From NCBI RefSeq assembly GCF_900090325.1, contig NZ_FMHW01000002.1:62001-126000 (forward strand): 64,000 nt of DNA. Direction: 5' to 3'. Origin of the DNA: Micromonospora pallida. GTDB lineage: Bacteria; Actinomycetota; Actinomycetes; Mycobacteriales; Micromonosporaceae. The notes below the pieces were generated by a model. It saw only the letters and a list, made by a program, of their open reading frames with translations, was not told the DNA's origin and searched no databases. Shown piece by piece: positions 13,887-23,335 of this stretch. Position 1 is the first letter of the stretch. Every line of letters begins with the position of its first letter. The translations under genes and the position numbers were made by a program.

Positions 13887-14461
13887 GCGACGACCAGGAT
13901 GCCGCCGCGATGAGGTTCATCTTCGAGACTGGCGTCCTCAAACGCGCGGCCCGCACCGGCTGGTGGTTCGCCGGCGTCAAGCACCCCGAATCCATCGCCG
14001 AGCACTCCCACCGCACCGCCCTGATCGGGATGATCCTCGCCGCCATGGAGGGGGCCGACCCCGCCCGGGTGACGATGCTCTGCGTCCTGCACGACACCCA
14101 GGAAACCCGCGTCACCGACATCCCCCACATCGCCAAGCGCTACCTCACGACCGCGCCCAACACCACCGTCACCGCAGACCAGGTCGCCGACTGCCCACCC
14201 GCCGTGGCGGAGACGATCATGGCCGCTGTCGCCGAATACGAAGCCGGCGAAACCCTCGAAGCCGTCGTCGCCCGCGACGCCGACAAACTCGAATGCCTCG
14301 TCCAAGCCGTCGAATACCGCCACCAGGGCATCGGCAACGTCCAACGCTGGATCGACAGCTCCCGCGCCGCGCTCAAGACCACGTCGGCACAGCGCCTCGT
14401 CGACGCCGCACTGACCGGACAACCCCTCGCCTGGCTCACACCACCTCCGAAAACGGAGTAA
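13883..14461 (+). CDS. HD-domain phosphohydrolase (YfbR/HDDC2-like)
   Basis: A 192-aa HD-domain protein. The metal ligands are visible as AEHSHRTAL, LHDTQETRVTD and a later Asp in VARDADKLE, the order seen in YfbR-type 5'-deoxyribonucleotidases and human HDDC2. The length matches that family. It probably removes phosphate from deoxynucleoside monophosphates, though HD enzymes of this group also act on other phosphoesters. It is translated from an ATG overlapping the XRE stop. In a region with gene-end duplications, a nucleotide-directed HD enzyme with its own XRE partner could be a defence or metabolic module, but nothing in the sequence proves it. Confidence 0.85.
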   Translation: MSDDQDAAAMRFIFETGVLKRAARTGWWFAGVKHPESIAEHSHRTALIGMILAAMEGADPARVTMLCVLHDTQETRVTDIPHIAKRYLTTAPNTTVTADQVADCPPAVAETIMAAVAEYEAGETLEAVVARDADKLECLVQAVEYRHQGIGNVQRWIDSSRAALKTTSAQRLVDAALTGQPLAWLTPPPKTE

Positions 14462-14528
14462 CCGACCCCTCGCTTGTAAGTCCTGGGCGCTCTGTCCTGG
14501 AACTCCCTCAAACGGCTCGGCGATTCCC

Positions 14529-14600
14529 TCAGCTGCTGACGATGGTGTTGGCGAGCTGGGTGATCGTGGCTGGGGCGCCGGGGGCGCCCAGACCGCCCGC
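14529..14600 (-). pseudogene. Remnant of the 3' end of an XRE-TPR gene
   Basis: On the minus strand the last codons read GAPATITQLANTIVSS then stop. This matches the C-terminus of the XRE-TPR protein ending at 11139 (NAPATVVQLADTLGVG then stop). Base identity is roughly 70 percent by eye over about 65 bases and similarity ends abruptly upstream. The rest of the 14462-14707 gap contains nothing recognised. Confidence 0.65.
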
Positions 14601-14707
14601 GAATCGCAATGGCAGGTTGGGACACAATCCGCGGACGCCGCGTGACATGTGTCGCCATAGGAGCTTGTGCGTCGGGCCGAATAACGTTAACCATCGATAA
14701 AAGTTGA

Positions 14708-15894
<1,187 letters not shown>

Positions 15895-16052
15895 TCACCC
15901 GAAAGAACGATCGTGGACGCGGGATCTGCTCGGCTGGCCGCCGCCTGCGGAGATGATCCGTCTACGTTCGCGGACGTCCGTGGTTGCGCGCTCCGGTTGT
16001 CACCCAGTTCGTCACCCATCTCGATTCCACGGCATCCGGATAGTCTCCGAGC

Positions 16053-16448
16053 ATGCGGTACCTCACCCGGTCGTCCGTTTTCGGCGCTCTCGGCCGCAGG
16101 AAAGGCGTTGAGCAGTTCGTCGGACCCATCACGCTGGCGGGCGTCCGAGGCATCCGCTGGGTCTCGGTCTGGCCCTGGCAGGACGGCTACAACGTGTCCG
16201 TCCATGACGTACAGGATCTGGACGACGAGCACTACCGCGATCTGTCCGTGTTTCCGCCCCTGGACCCCGAAGACGAAGACGACACGGGCGTTGGCCGCAT
16301 GATCGGCCACGTTGAAGACCCGGCCGAAGCGTTGGAACTGGCGGAGCGGGGCACTGGGGCTGCCCCGCATCGGTGGGTCAATCACGGGGTTGCCGGGGAT
16401 GACTATGCGGACTTCGTCTTGGCGAGGCGAGAGCAGCATCAGCCCTGA
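16053..16448 (+). CDS. Hypothetical protein, 131 aa
   Basis: A cytoplasmic-looking protein with an ATG start, no signal peptide or membrane segment, and an acidic middle (LDPEDEDD). It contains WVSVWPWQDGYNVSVHDVQ near residues 36-54. Not recognised as a known family. Its composition is less GC-biased than surrounding genes. It sits between the two copies of the serS 3' end, so it may be cargo of an inserted segment. Confidence 0.55.
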   Translation: MRYLTRSSVFGALGRRKGVEQFVGPITLAGVRGIRWVSVWPWQDGYNVSVHDVQDLDDEHYRDLSVFPPLDPEDEDDTGVGRMIGHVEDPAEALELAERGTGAAPHRWVNHGVAGDDYADFVLARREQHQP

Positions 16449-16592
16449 CTGTCAGTTCGGGTGTCCTTTGTCGACTCGCTCTGCCGGGCAAACAGCGGGC
16501 ACGGCAGGCAGTCGGGACTGCTCCGACTTGTCATGTCAGGGCCGCTGGGCATAATCGGTTGGCTCGCAAGGCATCTGATCGAGAGGAAGCGC

Positions 16593-16889
16593 ATGAAGCG
16601 CAACGTTGTACGCGTGCTGGCGGTCATGGCCGTCGTCGCCGCCGGGTCGGCGGTGGCGTCCGCGCCGGCCGTCGCCAGCGATGCCCCTGGTGACATCTGC
16701 GTGACCAACCAGGCCACCTGGCTGCGCGACCAGCCCTGGGGCAACCCCCTCCGCACCCTGAGCCCCGGGCGAGGCTTCCGCGTTCACTCGATTTACGGCG
16801 GCAGTGAGATTGGGACCTGGTACTACGGCCACGGGGCCGAGGCGCCGGGGCAGGACGGCTGGATCCCGGCCGGCAACTGCAACTGGTAG
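16593..16889 (+). CDS. Small secreted SH3-like protein, 98 aa
   Basis: ATG at 16593 follows a good GAGAGGAAG site. A classical signal peptide (MKRNVVRVLAVMAVVAAGSA, cleavage near VAS) precedes about 70 mature residues with CVTNQATWLRDQPWGNPL, a YYGHG stretch and a final CNW. Two Cys could form a disulfide. The pattern resembles bacterial SH3-like domains in short actinobacterial secreted proteins of unknown role. It lies between the duplicated serS ends and is followed by a 16-bp hairpin. Confidence 0.75.
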   Translation: MKRNVVRVLAVMAVVAAGSAVASAPAVASDAPGDICVTNQATWLRDQPWGNPLRTLSPGRGFRVHSIYGGSEIGTWYYGHGAEAPGQDGWIPAGNCNW

Positions 16890-16928
16890 GCGGCAACCTC
16901 TGACCTTCGCACCGTTGGTCAGCTGTTC

Positions 16929-16964
16929 CAGAAGAGGCACCCTCTGTCGAGGGTGCCTCTTCTG
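16929..16964 (+). terminator. Strong hairpin terminator after small secreted gene
   Basis: Perfect 16-bp arms at 16929-16944 and 16949-16964 around a 4-base loop, 40 bases after the stop of the small secreted protein gene. Confidence 0.85.
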
Positions 16965-17014
16965 CGCTGTGTCGCTGGGACCGAACCAGTGACGTCTTCG
17001 GTGTGAACGAAGAG

Positions 17015-17044
17015 GTCCCCTGCACCCGGCCGGGTGCAGGGGAC
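17015..17044 (-). terminator. Terminator of serS
   Basis: A perfect 30-base palindrome starts 11 bases beyond the serS stop on the minus strand. It can act for convergent transcription as well. It contains the GTCCCCTGC element also seen in the window's interspersed repeats. Confidence 0.7.
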
Positions 17045-17055
17045 CGTCGGGAAGG

Positions 17056-18345
17056 TCAGCGGCCGGACGGGACCAGACGGTCGGTGCCGAGCTTGGACTG
17101 GAGCACCTCGGGCACCAGCACCGAGCCGTCGGGCTGCTGGAACTGCTCCAGGATGGCCGGGAAGAGCCGGCTGGTGGCCAGCGCCGACCCGTTCAGCGTG
17201 TGCACGAACCGGGTCTGCTTGCCGCCGGGCTCCTTGTACCGGATGGCCGCGCGGCGGGCCTGGTAGTCGCCACCCCAGGAGACCGACGAGACCTCCTTGT
17301 ACTTGCCGGTGCTCGGCATCCAGACCTCGATGTCGAAGGTCTTGCGCATGGACGCGCTGGAGTCCCCGGCGGCGAGGAAGCTGCGCTGGTAGTGCAGGCC
17401 CAGCGCCTCGACCAGGCTCTCGGCGTGCAGGAGCATCTCCTCCAGCGCCGCGTCGGCCTGCTCCGGCAGGGTGAACTGGAAGATCTCCACCTTGTTGAAC
17501 TGGTGGCCCCGCACGGTGCCGCGCTCGTCGGAGTGCGATCCGGCCGACTCCCGCCGGTAGCAGGGGGTGTAGGCGAACGCCTTCAGCGGCAGCTTCGCCG
17601 GGTCGAGGATCTCGTCCTGGTACGCCCCGAGGATCGCCGTCTCCGACGTCGGCAGCAGGAACTGTCCACGCGGGGCGGACTCCCGGTCGAGGTGGTAGAC
17701 GTCGTCGTAGAACTTGGGGAACTGCCCGGCGGCGAAGCCGGCGGTGTCCAGCAGCAGGTGCGGCGGGAGCAGGAACTCGTACCCGGCCTCGATGTTCCGG
17801 TCGACCAACCAGTTGATCAGCGCCCACTCCAGCCGGGCGCCGAGCCCGGTGTACATCCAGAAGCCGGAGCCGCCCAGCTTGACGCCGCGCTCATGGTCGA
17901 CCAGGCCCAGCATCCGGCTCAGCTCGACGTGGTCGCGGACCTTCTCGATCGCCGGGGGCGCACCGAAGACCTTGACGACCTGGTTGGCCTCCTTGCCCCC
18001 GGCGACCACGTCGTCGGCGGGCAGATTGGGCAGCTCGCTCATCCGGGAGCGCAGCTTGGACTGCACCTCGTCCAGTTCCGCCTCCAGCTCGGCGAGCTGC
18101 TTGCGGCCCGCCTCGGGGGCGGCGACCTCGGGCTCGGTGCCGGCGCGCTTGGCCGCCGCGTACGCCCGCGCCTCGGCCTTGCGGCGCTGCCGCTCCGCGT
18201 CGATCTCACTGATCAGGGCGCGTCGAGCCTGGTCGAGCTGCTGGATCTCGTCGAGGGCACGCGTGACCTCGGCCGGATCGAGCCGCTTGGCGAGCGCGAC
18301 CGCGACCGCCTCCCGATCCTTCCGGATCAACTCCATGTCGAGCAT
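17056..18345 (-). CDS. serS: Seryl-tRNA synthetase
   Basis: A 429-aa class II synthetase that charges tRNA-Ser, of normal family length. The N-terminal long coiled-coil arm (about 25-110, rich in RRKAEARAY and LEAELDEVQ) contacts the tRNA. Motif 2 is visible as YRRESAGSHSDERGTVRGHQ with FNKVE; motif 3 includes [22 protein letters not shown] at 18345 gives the standard MLDMELIRKD start. Its 3' end and terminator are partly copied at 15668-15873, so the gene appears to have been the target or source of a duplication but is intact here. Confidence 0.98.
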   Translation of the reverse strand: MLDMELIRKDREAVAVALAKRLDPAEVTRALDEIQQLDQARRALISEIDAERQRRKAEARAYAAAKRAGTEPEVAAPEAGRKQLAELEAELDEVQSKLRSRMSELPNLPADDVVAGGKEANQVVKVFGAPPAIEKVRDHVELSRMLGLVDHERGVKLGGSGFWMYTGLGARLEWALINWLVDRNIEAGYEFLLPPHLLLDTAGFAAGQFPKFYDDVYHLDRESAPRGQFLLPTSETAILGAYQDEILDPAKLPLKAFAYTPCYRRESAGSHSDERGTVRGHQFNKVEIFQFTLPEQADAALEEMLLHAESLVEALGLHYQRSFLAAGDSSASMRKTFDIEVWMPSTGKYKEVSSVSWGGDYQARRAAIRYKEPGGKQTRFVHTLNGSALATSRLFPAILEQFQQPDGSVLVPEVLQSKLGTDRLVPSGR

Positions 18346-18467
18346 GCTGCTCGTACGCCTCCGTCCGGGACGTCAGGTGGGACCACCAGATGCTACCGTC
18401 GCGGCCCCCACCGGCCGGGCGCGCCCTCGCACGCCCGGCCGACGGTCCGCCGTCCCGCCGCCGTATC

Positions 18468-18511
18468 GGCGATATCGGGGCATCACGCCGGTCGGAAACC
18501 CCGATATCGCC
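18468..18511. repeat. Palindromic repeat, family 2 (GATATCGGGG type)
   Basis: Perfect 13-bp arms at 18468-18480 and 18499-18511 around an 18-base loop, in the gap between serS and the MerR-clamp gene. The arms end in GGGG/CCCC, and the minus-strand loop begins TTTCCGACC. The hairpin at 60741-60788 has a similar GGGG/CCCC arm end and a TTTC-containing loop. Confidence 0.65.
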
Positions 18512-18535
18512 AAAACGGTGGCACAAGCAGGACGG

Positions 18536-19615
18536 TCAGAGCTTGATCGGCATCAGCAGGGAGAAGGTCAGCTCGTCGTCGGGACGGCGTACGGCCAGCG
18601 GGGTGATCGGCCCGTCCAGCTCCAGCACGAGCTGGCCCCGGTCCGCCGCGTCCAGGGCGTCGAGCAGGAACTCCCGGTTCACCCCGATCCGCACGTCGTC
18701 CCCGGCCGGGGCGTCGTCGCCGACCACGGTCAGCCCGCCCCGGTCGTCGACGCTCAGCACGGTCACCTCGTACCGCGTCCCGTTGTGCTCGCGGACGACG
18801 GTGGGCGCACCGCCCAGCGTGGCCCGCAGCGCCGGCACGTCCACCGTCGCCCGGCGGGCCGGCGCGGCGGCGACCCGGTCCAGCACCAGCCGCCGGTGGT
18901 CGGGGTATTCGACGTCGACGGGCTGCCCGGTGACCCGTGCGCCGTCGATCTCGACGGTGACGCCGTCGGTGTCGACGGTCAGCGTCGCCTCCCCGGCCGG
19001 GTCGGCGGCGAGCAGTTCCCGGATCCGGTCGGCGACCTCGACCGGCACCGGCACCCGCACCGACGGGCCGGTGACGACGGCGGGCGCGCCGGCCACCGCC
19101 AGCCGGAACCGGTCGGTGGCGACCAGGGTCAGCGTGTCCGCCCCGACGTCGACCAGGACGGTGGCGAGCTGGGGCAGCTCCGGGTCGGTGCCGACGGCGA
19201 ACCGGATCGCGTCGAACGCGGCGGCCAGGGCGGTGCGGGGCAGGGTGAGTCGGGTGGTCATGGCGGTCTCCTCGTGATCGAGCAGGGCACGGATCCGGGA
19301 GAGTTCACGGCGGGCGTCGGCGAGCCCGTCCTCGAGCCGGCGCAGGTGCGCGTCGAGCAGCCCGTGCACCACCGCCGGGTCGGCGGTGGCGACGGCGGCG
19401 GTGATGCCGGCCAGCGGCATCCCCACCCGGCGCAGTCCGGCGACCAGCCGGGCCGCGCGCACCTGGTCGGTGGTGTACCAGCGGTACCCGGTGTGCGCGT
19501 CGACCCACGCCGGCACCAGCACCCTGGCCCGGTCGTAGAAGCGCAGCGCGCTCACCGTCAGGCCACTGGCCCGGGCCAGCTCGCCGATGCTGAGCGGTTC
19601 CCTCTCCACGGGCAC
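18536..19615 (-). CDS. MerR-type regulator fused to DNA polymerase III beta-clamp domains
   Basis: A 359-aa fusion. Residues about 8-75 are a MerR HTH (SIGELARASGLTVSALRFYD, then GYRWYTTDQ), followed by a short helix to about 115. From about 122 onward the sequence matches the sliding clamp DnaN: AFDAIRFAVG, LVATDRFRLAV and a final LLMPIKL like the normal clamp C-terminus. Only about 235 residues are present, fitting two of the three clamp domains. GTG at 19615 is preceded by GAGGGA at good spacing; a second GTG lies two codons on. It begins 29 bases after the saccharopine-dehydrogenase-like gene. The role is unknown; the clamp part may be a ligand- or dimer-forming module rather than a processivity factor. 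Confidence 0.85.
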   Translation of the reverse strand: MPVEREPLSIGELARASGLTVSALRFYDRARVLVPAWVDAHTGYRWYTTDQVRAARLVAGLRRVGMPLAGITAAVATADPAVVHGLLDAHLRRLEDGLADARRELSRIRALLDHEETAMTTRLTLPRTALAAAFDAIRFAVGTDPELPQLATVLVDVGADTLTLVATDRFRLAVAGAPAVVTGPSVRVPVPVEVADRIRELLAADPAGEATLTVDTDGVTVEIDGARVTGQPVDVEYPDHRRLVLDRVAAAPARRATVDVPALRATLGGAPTVVREHNGTRYEVTVLSVDDRGGLTVVGDDAPAGDDVRIGVNREFLLDALDAADRGQLVLELDGPITPLAVRRPDDELTFSLLMPIKL

Positions 19616-19644
19616 CGATGCTGGTCCCTCGACCTGGTCGAGGG

Positions 19645-20967
19645 TCAAACCCCGCCGCCGGGCGGTTCGGCGCCGTCGACGACCGCGCCCCCGGTCGAAG
19701 CGGTACCGCCGGCCGAAGCAGCACCGTCGGCAGGTGTGGCACCGTCGGTCGGCGCGGCACCATCGGCCGAAGCAGCGCCGCCGGCCGGTGTGGGGCCGTC
19801 GACGACCCGGACGGTGATGCCGGCTCGGACCAGGCGTTCCAGCAGCGCGTCGCCCATCGCGGTCACCGGGGTCACCTGCCCGGCGGTGGCCGGCAGGTCG
19901 TCCAGCGCCAGGCAGAGCGCCGACTCGGCGAGCATCTTGGCGGTCTCGTCGTACCCAGGGTCGCCGCCGGAGACCTCGGTGACCACCCGCCGGCCGCCGC
20001 CGGTGCCCACGAACCGCACCCGGAACCAGGATTTCGCCCGCTGCTCCGGCGTCGGCCCCTGCCCGGAGGCGAACCGGCCGTGCAGCCACCGCCGGGCGGG
20101 CGGCACCTTCACCAGGCCCACCACCGCGCCGAGGCCGACCATGCTGGTCAGCACGGTCGCCAGCCGCTTCACCGCCGCGAAGTGCCGGTAGGTGAAGTCC
20201 GGGCCGTACTCCGGTCGGGCCGCCGCCGAGCGGCGGACCACCTGCGGGTCGATGGTGGGCAGCGGCACCGCCCAGAAGCCCAGGTCCGCGCGGCGACCGA
20301 TCTTCCCCGGTACGGCCCGGACCCGGCGACCCTCGGGCCGGGGTTCGGCGGCCCGGCGCTCCCGCGCCGTACGGCTCATCTGCGCGGACCGCTCGAACGC
20401 GGTCAACGCGGAGTGGTACGTCCCGGCGGAGAACTTCCCGCCGGCCCGGACGAACCCGTCGACGGCGACCGGCCCGTCCGTCGGCAGGTGCTTGAGGGTG
20501 AACCAGACCCCCAGGTCGTACGGGATCGAGTCGAAGCCGCAGGTGTGCACCAGCCGGGCGCCGGTGCGTACCGCCTCGGCGTGGTGTCGCAGGTACATCA
20601 GGTCGACGAACTCGGGCTCGCCGGTGATGTCCAGGTAGTCGGTGCCGGCGCGGGCGCACGCCGCGACCAGCGGCTCGCCGTACCGCAGATAGGGGCCGAC
20701 GGTGCTGGCCACCACCCGGCTGCTCTCCGCCACCGCGCGCAGCGAGTCCGGGTCGGTGACGTCGGCGGTCAGCAGCGGTAGGTCGGCCAGCGCCGGGTCG
20801 GTGGCGGCGAGCCGGTCGCGTACCCCGGCCAGCTTCGCCGGGTTACGGCCGGCCAGCGCCCAGCGGAACCCCGCCGGTACGGCGCGGGCCAGGTACGCGG
20901 CGGTCAGCGCGCCCGTGAAGCCGGTCGCGCCGAACAGGACGAGGTCGTACGGGCGGGGATCGGGCAT
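19645..20967 (-). CDS. Saccharopine dehydrogenase-like / trans-acting enoyl reductase family protein
   Basis: A 440-aa Rossmann-fold protein. The nucleotide motif is LVLFGATGFTGAL at residues 9-21, followed by AGRNPAKL and STVGPYLRYG, as in the mycobacterial Rv2953/Rv2449c trans-acting enoyl reductase family. A hydrophobic stretch (LTSMVGLGAVVGLV) lies near 280. The catalytic region ends about residue 390. The last 45 residues are a degenerate Gly/Ala/Asp/Thr repeat (ADGAAPTDGATPADGAA) unlike the family and likely disordered. Probably reduces or modifies an acyl lipid with NAD(P)H; the substrate is unknown. It probably heads an operon with the MerR-clamp gene. Confidence 0.85.
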   Translation of the reverse strand: MPDPRPYDLVLFGATGFTGALTAAYLARAVPAGFRWALAGRNPAKLAGVRDRLAATDPALADLPLLTADVTDPDSLRAVAESSRVVASTVGPYLRYGEPLVAACARAGTDYLDITGEPEFVDLMYLRHHAEAVRTGARLVHTCGFDSIPYDLGVWFTLKHLPTDGPVAVDGFVRAGGKFSAGTYHSALTAFERSAQMSRTARERRAAEPRPEGRRVRAVPGKIGRRADLGFWAVPLPTIDPQVVRRSAAARPEYGPDFTYRHFAAVKRLATVLTSMVGLGAVVGLVKVPPARRWLHGRFASGQGPTPEQRAKSWFRVRFVGTGGGRRVVTEVSGGDPGYDETAKMLAESALCLALDDLPATAGQVTPVTAMGDALLERLVRAGITVRVVDGPTPAGGAASADGAAPTDGATPADGAASAGGTASTGGAVVDGAEPPGGGV

Positions 20968-21071
20968 CCGACGAGTCTCCCACCCGCCGGTCCACCGCGC
21001 CCGCCCGCGACGGCTGCCTGGCCGACAGGGGGTTTGCGGCGGGGCCTGGCCGACAGGGCGGGGCGTCCGTC

Positions 21072-21127
21072 GCCAGCCGGGTCAGTCGGGGCGAACGGCG
21101 CCAGCCGGGTCAGTCGGGGCGAACGGC
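21072..21127. repeat. Tandem 28-bp duplication spanning a gene end
   Basis: Two identical 28-base units, 21072-21099 and 21100-21127. The second covers the stop codon and last codons of the BtrH-like gene, so the gene's tail has been duplicated downstream. A shorter pair built on CCTGGCCGACAGGG lies just left, at about 21016-21060. Confidence 0.85.
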
Positions 21128-22099
21128 GGCCAGGGTCTGCATGGCGGCGCGTTCCCGGTCGGCGAGTTCGGTGAGGATCGCCGAGGCCCGGGTGAGCTGC
21201 TTTGGGTCGCCGGTTTCCCCGGCGGCGGCGATGTGCTGGGCGACCTCGGTCCACCGCGGGGCGATCTCGGCGTACAACTGGTGCCCGAGGCGGAGGTTGT
21301 CGTCGTCGACGATCGTGGCGCACTCGGCGAGGAAGTCGCGGTACATGGTGCGGAACAGCGCGCCGCCGGTTCCGCCGCGTTCCATCAGCGTCGCGGCCAG
21401 CGGCAGGTCGCGGGACGGGTCGCTCGCGCGGTCGAGCCACCGCGTCACCTGCCGGGCCGCCTTGCCGATGCCCCGGTGGCCGAGGTTCGCGATCGGCGGG
21501 TTGAGGAAGGTCTGCGCGTTGTTGCGGATGGCCGTCCGGACGGCGTCGCCCAGGTCGGGCCGACCGCCGGGGCTGGCGACGGTGAAGGAGAGGTGGCGGG
21601 CGGTCATCGGTCCGCGTTCGCTGCGGGCCTGTGCCAGGCTCGTCAGCGTGGTCGTCACGGTGCCGCCCTGCTGGGCGGTGTCGACCAGGTAGGCGTGGGT
21701 GTCGTCGTAGCCGTACATCGCGACGACGTGGCCGCCGAAGTGGACTTTCGTGGTGAAGTAGTCCAGGTGGTAGCAGTCCAGTTGCAGGCCGACCGGGCGT
21801 CCGGCGGCGAGCGCGGCGGCGACGTTCTCCCACGCTTTACGGGGCGAGGCGGTCTCCTGGACGTGCAGCGTCAGGCCCAGCCGGTCGGCCACGGTCCGGA
21901 TGATCGTGGTCGGCTTGGTGCGGCCGCCGAGGAACGGAAAGTCCATGTTCCTGGCGTCCCAGTAGACGAAGCCCAGACCTTCGCCGAGGCCGAACAGCAT
22001 GGGCTCGGAGAGGTCGAGGCCCTCGTGGCGTAGCAGGGCGCCGAGCGCGGTGGTCTCGCAGTGCTGACCAGCGGGGAACGCCACGTTCTCGAGGATCAC
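21110..22099 (-). CDS. BtrH N-terminal domain / DUF4872-type protein (cysteine-protease-fold acyltransferase-like)
   Basis: A 329-aa protein. The N-terminal FPAGQHCETTALGALLRHEG with a later FGGHVVAMYGYDD and LVDTAQQGG is the Cys-His-Asp pattern of BtrH-like proteins, which resemble C39 peptidases and act in BtrH itself as an acyl-ACP:aminoglycoside acyltransferase. The C-terminal half is helical, as in DUF4872. GTG at 22099 is chosen because AGGAG lies just upstream and the residues beyond match the usual family start; an ATG at 22144 is possible. No acyl-ACP or aminoglycoside genes are adjacent, so the substrate is open. Confidence 0.8.
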   Translation of the reverse strand: MILENVAFPAGQHCETTALGALLRHEGLDLSEPMLFGLGEGLGFVYWDARNMDFPFLGGRTKPTTIIRTVADRLGLTLHVQETASPRKAWENVAAALAAGRPVGLQLDCYHLDYFTTKVHFGGHVVAMYGYDDTHAYLVDTAQQGGTVTTTLTSLAQARSERGPMTARHLSFTVASPGGRPDLGDAVRTAIRNNAQTFLNPPIANLGHRGIGKAARQVTRWLDRASDPSRDLPLAATLMERGGTGGALFRTMYRDFLAECATIVDDDNLRLGHQLYAEIAPRWTEVAQHIAAAGETGDPKQLTRASAILTELADRERAAMQTLAAVRPD

Positions 22100-22192
22100 C
22101 TGATCTCCTGACCTGCTGCCCGGGCCGGGCCGAACCTCGATCATCTGACCAGGGCGCTCGCCGCAACACAAACCCTCCAGGTCAACGGCACC

Positions 22193-23335
22193 TCAGCCGG
22201 GGGTGAAGAGCACCCGGACGCAGCCGTCGGTCCGGTTCCGGAACAGGTCGTACCCCTCCGGCCCCTGTTCGAGGGGGAGCCGGTGCGTGGCCAGGTACTC
22301 GGTGCGCAGCTCGTCCCGGGCCATCCGGTCCAGCAGCGTCGGGACGTGCCGGGGTCCGTGCGGGCGTGCCCCGCGTACGGTCAACTCCTTGCGCACCACC
22401 GCGCCGACCGGGAAGGTGTCCACGAAGCCGGTGACGTCGCCCAGCACCACCACGGTGCCGCCCTTACGGCAGGCGTGCACCGCCTCGCGCAACGCCAGCG
22501 GGGTACGGGGCGCGCGGCGCAGCCGGTCGGTCAGCGACCGGGAGCCGTCCACTGAGCCAGCCGCCTCGACGCACACGTCCGGGCCCCGCCCGCCGCTGCG
22601 TTCCCGCAGCTCGGCGGTGACATCGGCGTGGTGGTAGTGCACCGTCTCCGCGCCGGAGTGCTGTTCGACCATGCGCAGCCGATCGTCGTACCGGTCGATG
22701 ACGACCACCCGCTCCGCGCCCCGCAGCAGCGCCGCCCGGGCGACCAGTTGACCGACCGCGCCCGCGCCCCAGACCGCCACCACGTCCCCGGGGCGTACGC
22801 CGCCGACGTCCACCCCCGTCCAACCGGTCGGCGCGGCGTCCGAGGCGAACACCGCCCGTTCGTCGGGCACCCCGTCCGGCACGGTGAACGCGCCGACGTC
22901 GGCGTACGGCACCCGGACGTACTCGGCGTGGCTGCCGGCGAAGCCGCCACCGGCCGACGGGTGGCCGTAGCAGCCGGCCGGCGCCTGGCCCCAGGCCAGC
23001 TCGTCAGTCACCGGGTCGACGCTGCCGTTGTCGCAGCAGGAGTGCAGCCCTTCCCGGCAGTACCGGCACCGGCCGCAGGCCACCACCGAGGCGACCACCA
23101 CCCGGTCCCCGACCCGGTGCCGGCGCACCCGTGGACCCACCTCCACCACCTCGCCGAGGAACTCGTGCCCGAGCACGTCACCGGGGCGCAGTGCCCCGGT
23201 GTCGATCAGGTGCAGGTCGGCCCCGCAGGTGGCGCTGCACCGGACCCGCACGATGGCGTCGTGCCCGTTGCGCAGCTCCGGGTCGGGCACCTCGGCGACG
23301 GCCAGCCGGTCGCCCTGCCAGCACAGCGCCCTCAC
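22193..23335 (-). CDS. Zinc-dependent alcohol dehydrogenase (formaldehyde dehydrogenase-like)
   Basis: A 380-aa medium-chain dehydrogenase. Catalytic zinc ligands appear in SATCGADLH and GHEFLGEVVE; the structural zinc set is CGRCRYCREGLHSCC. The NAD(P)-binding motif is VWGAGAVGQL near residue 190, followed by VIDRYDDRL, an acidic residue suggesting NAD. The arrangement is nearest to glutathione-independent formaldehyde dehydrogenases. Its GTG start overlaps the stop of the small upstream gene, so it is the second gene of an operon. Probably oxidises aldehydes or alcohols during stress or C1 metabolism. Confidence 0.93.
   Translation of the reverse strand: MRALCWQGDRLAVAEVPDPELRNGHDAIVRVRCSATCGADLHLIDTGALRPGDVLGHEFLGEVVEVGPRVRRHRVGDRVVVASVVACGRCRYCREGLHSCCDNGSVDPVTDELAWGQAPAGCYGHPSAGGGFAGSHAEYVRVPYADVGAFTVPDGVPDERAVFASDAAPTGWTGVDVGGVRPGDVVAVWGAGAVGQLVARAALLRGAERVVVIDRYDDRLRMVEQHSGAETVHYHHADVTAELRERSGGRGPDVCVEAAGSVDGSRSLTDRLRRAPRTPLALREAVHACRKGGTVVVLGDVTGFVDTFPVGAVVRKELTVRGARPHGPRHVPTLLDRMARDELRTEYLATHRLPLEQGPEGYDLFRNRTDGCVRVLFTPG

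Noticed and set aside
18350..18420. T-box-like GGTGGTCCCACC before serS
   Set aside because: Too short a leader and no specifier or antiterminator structure; a chance inverted repeat.
17200..18546. Plus-strand frame opposite serS
   Set aside because: Composition and lack of motifs show it is a shadow of the synthetase gene.
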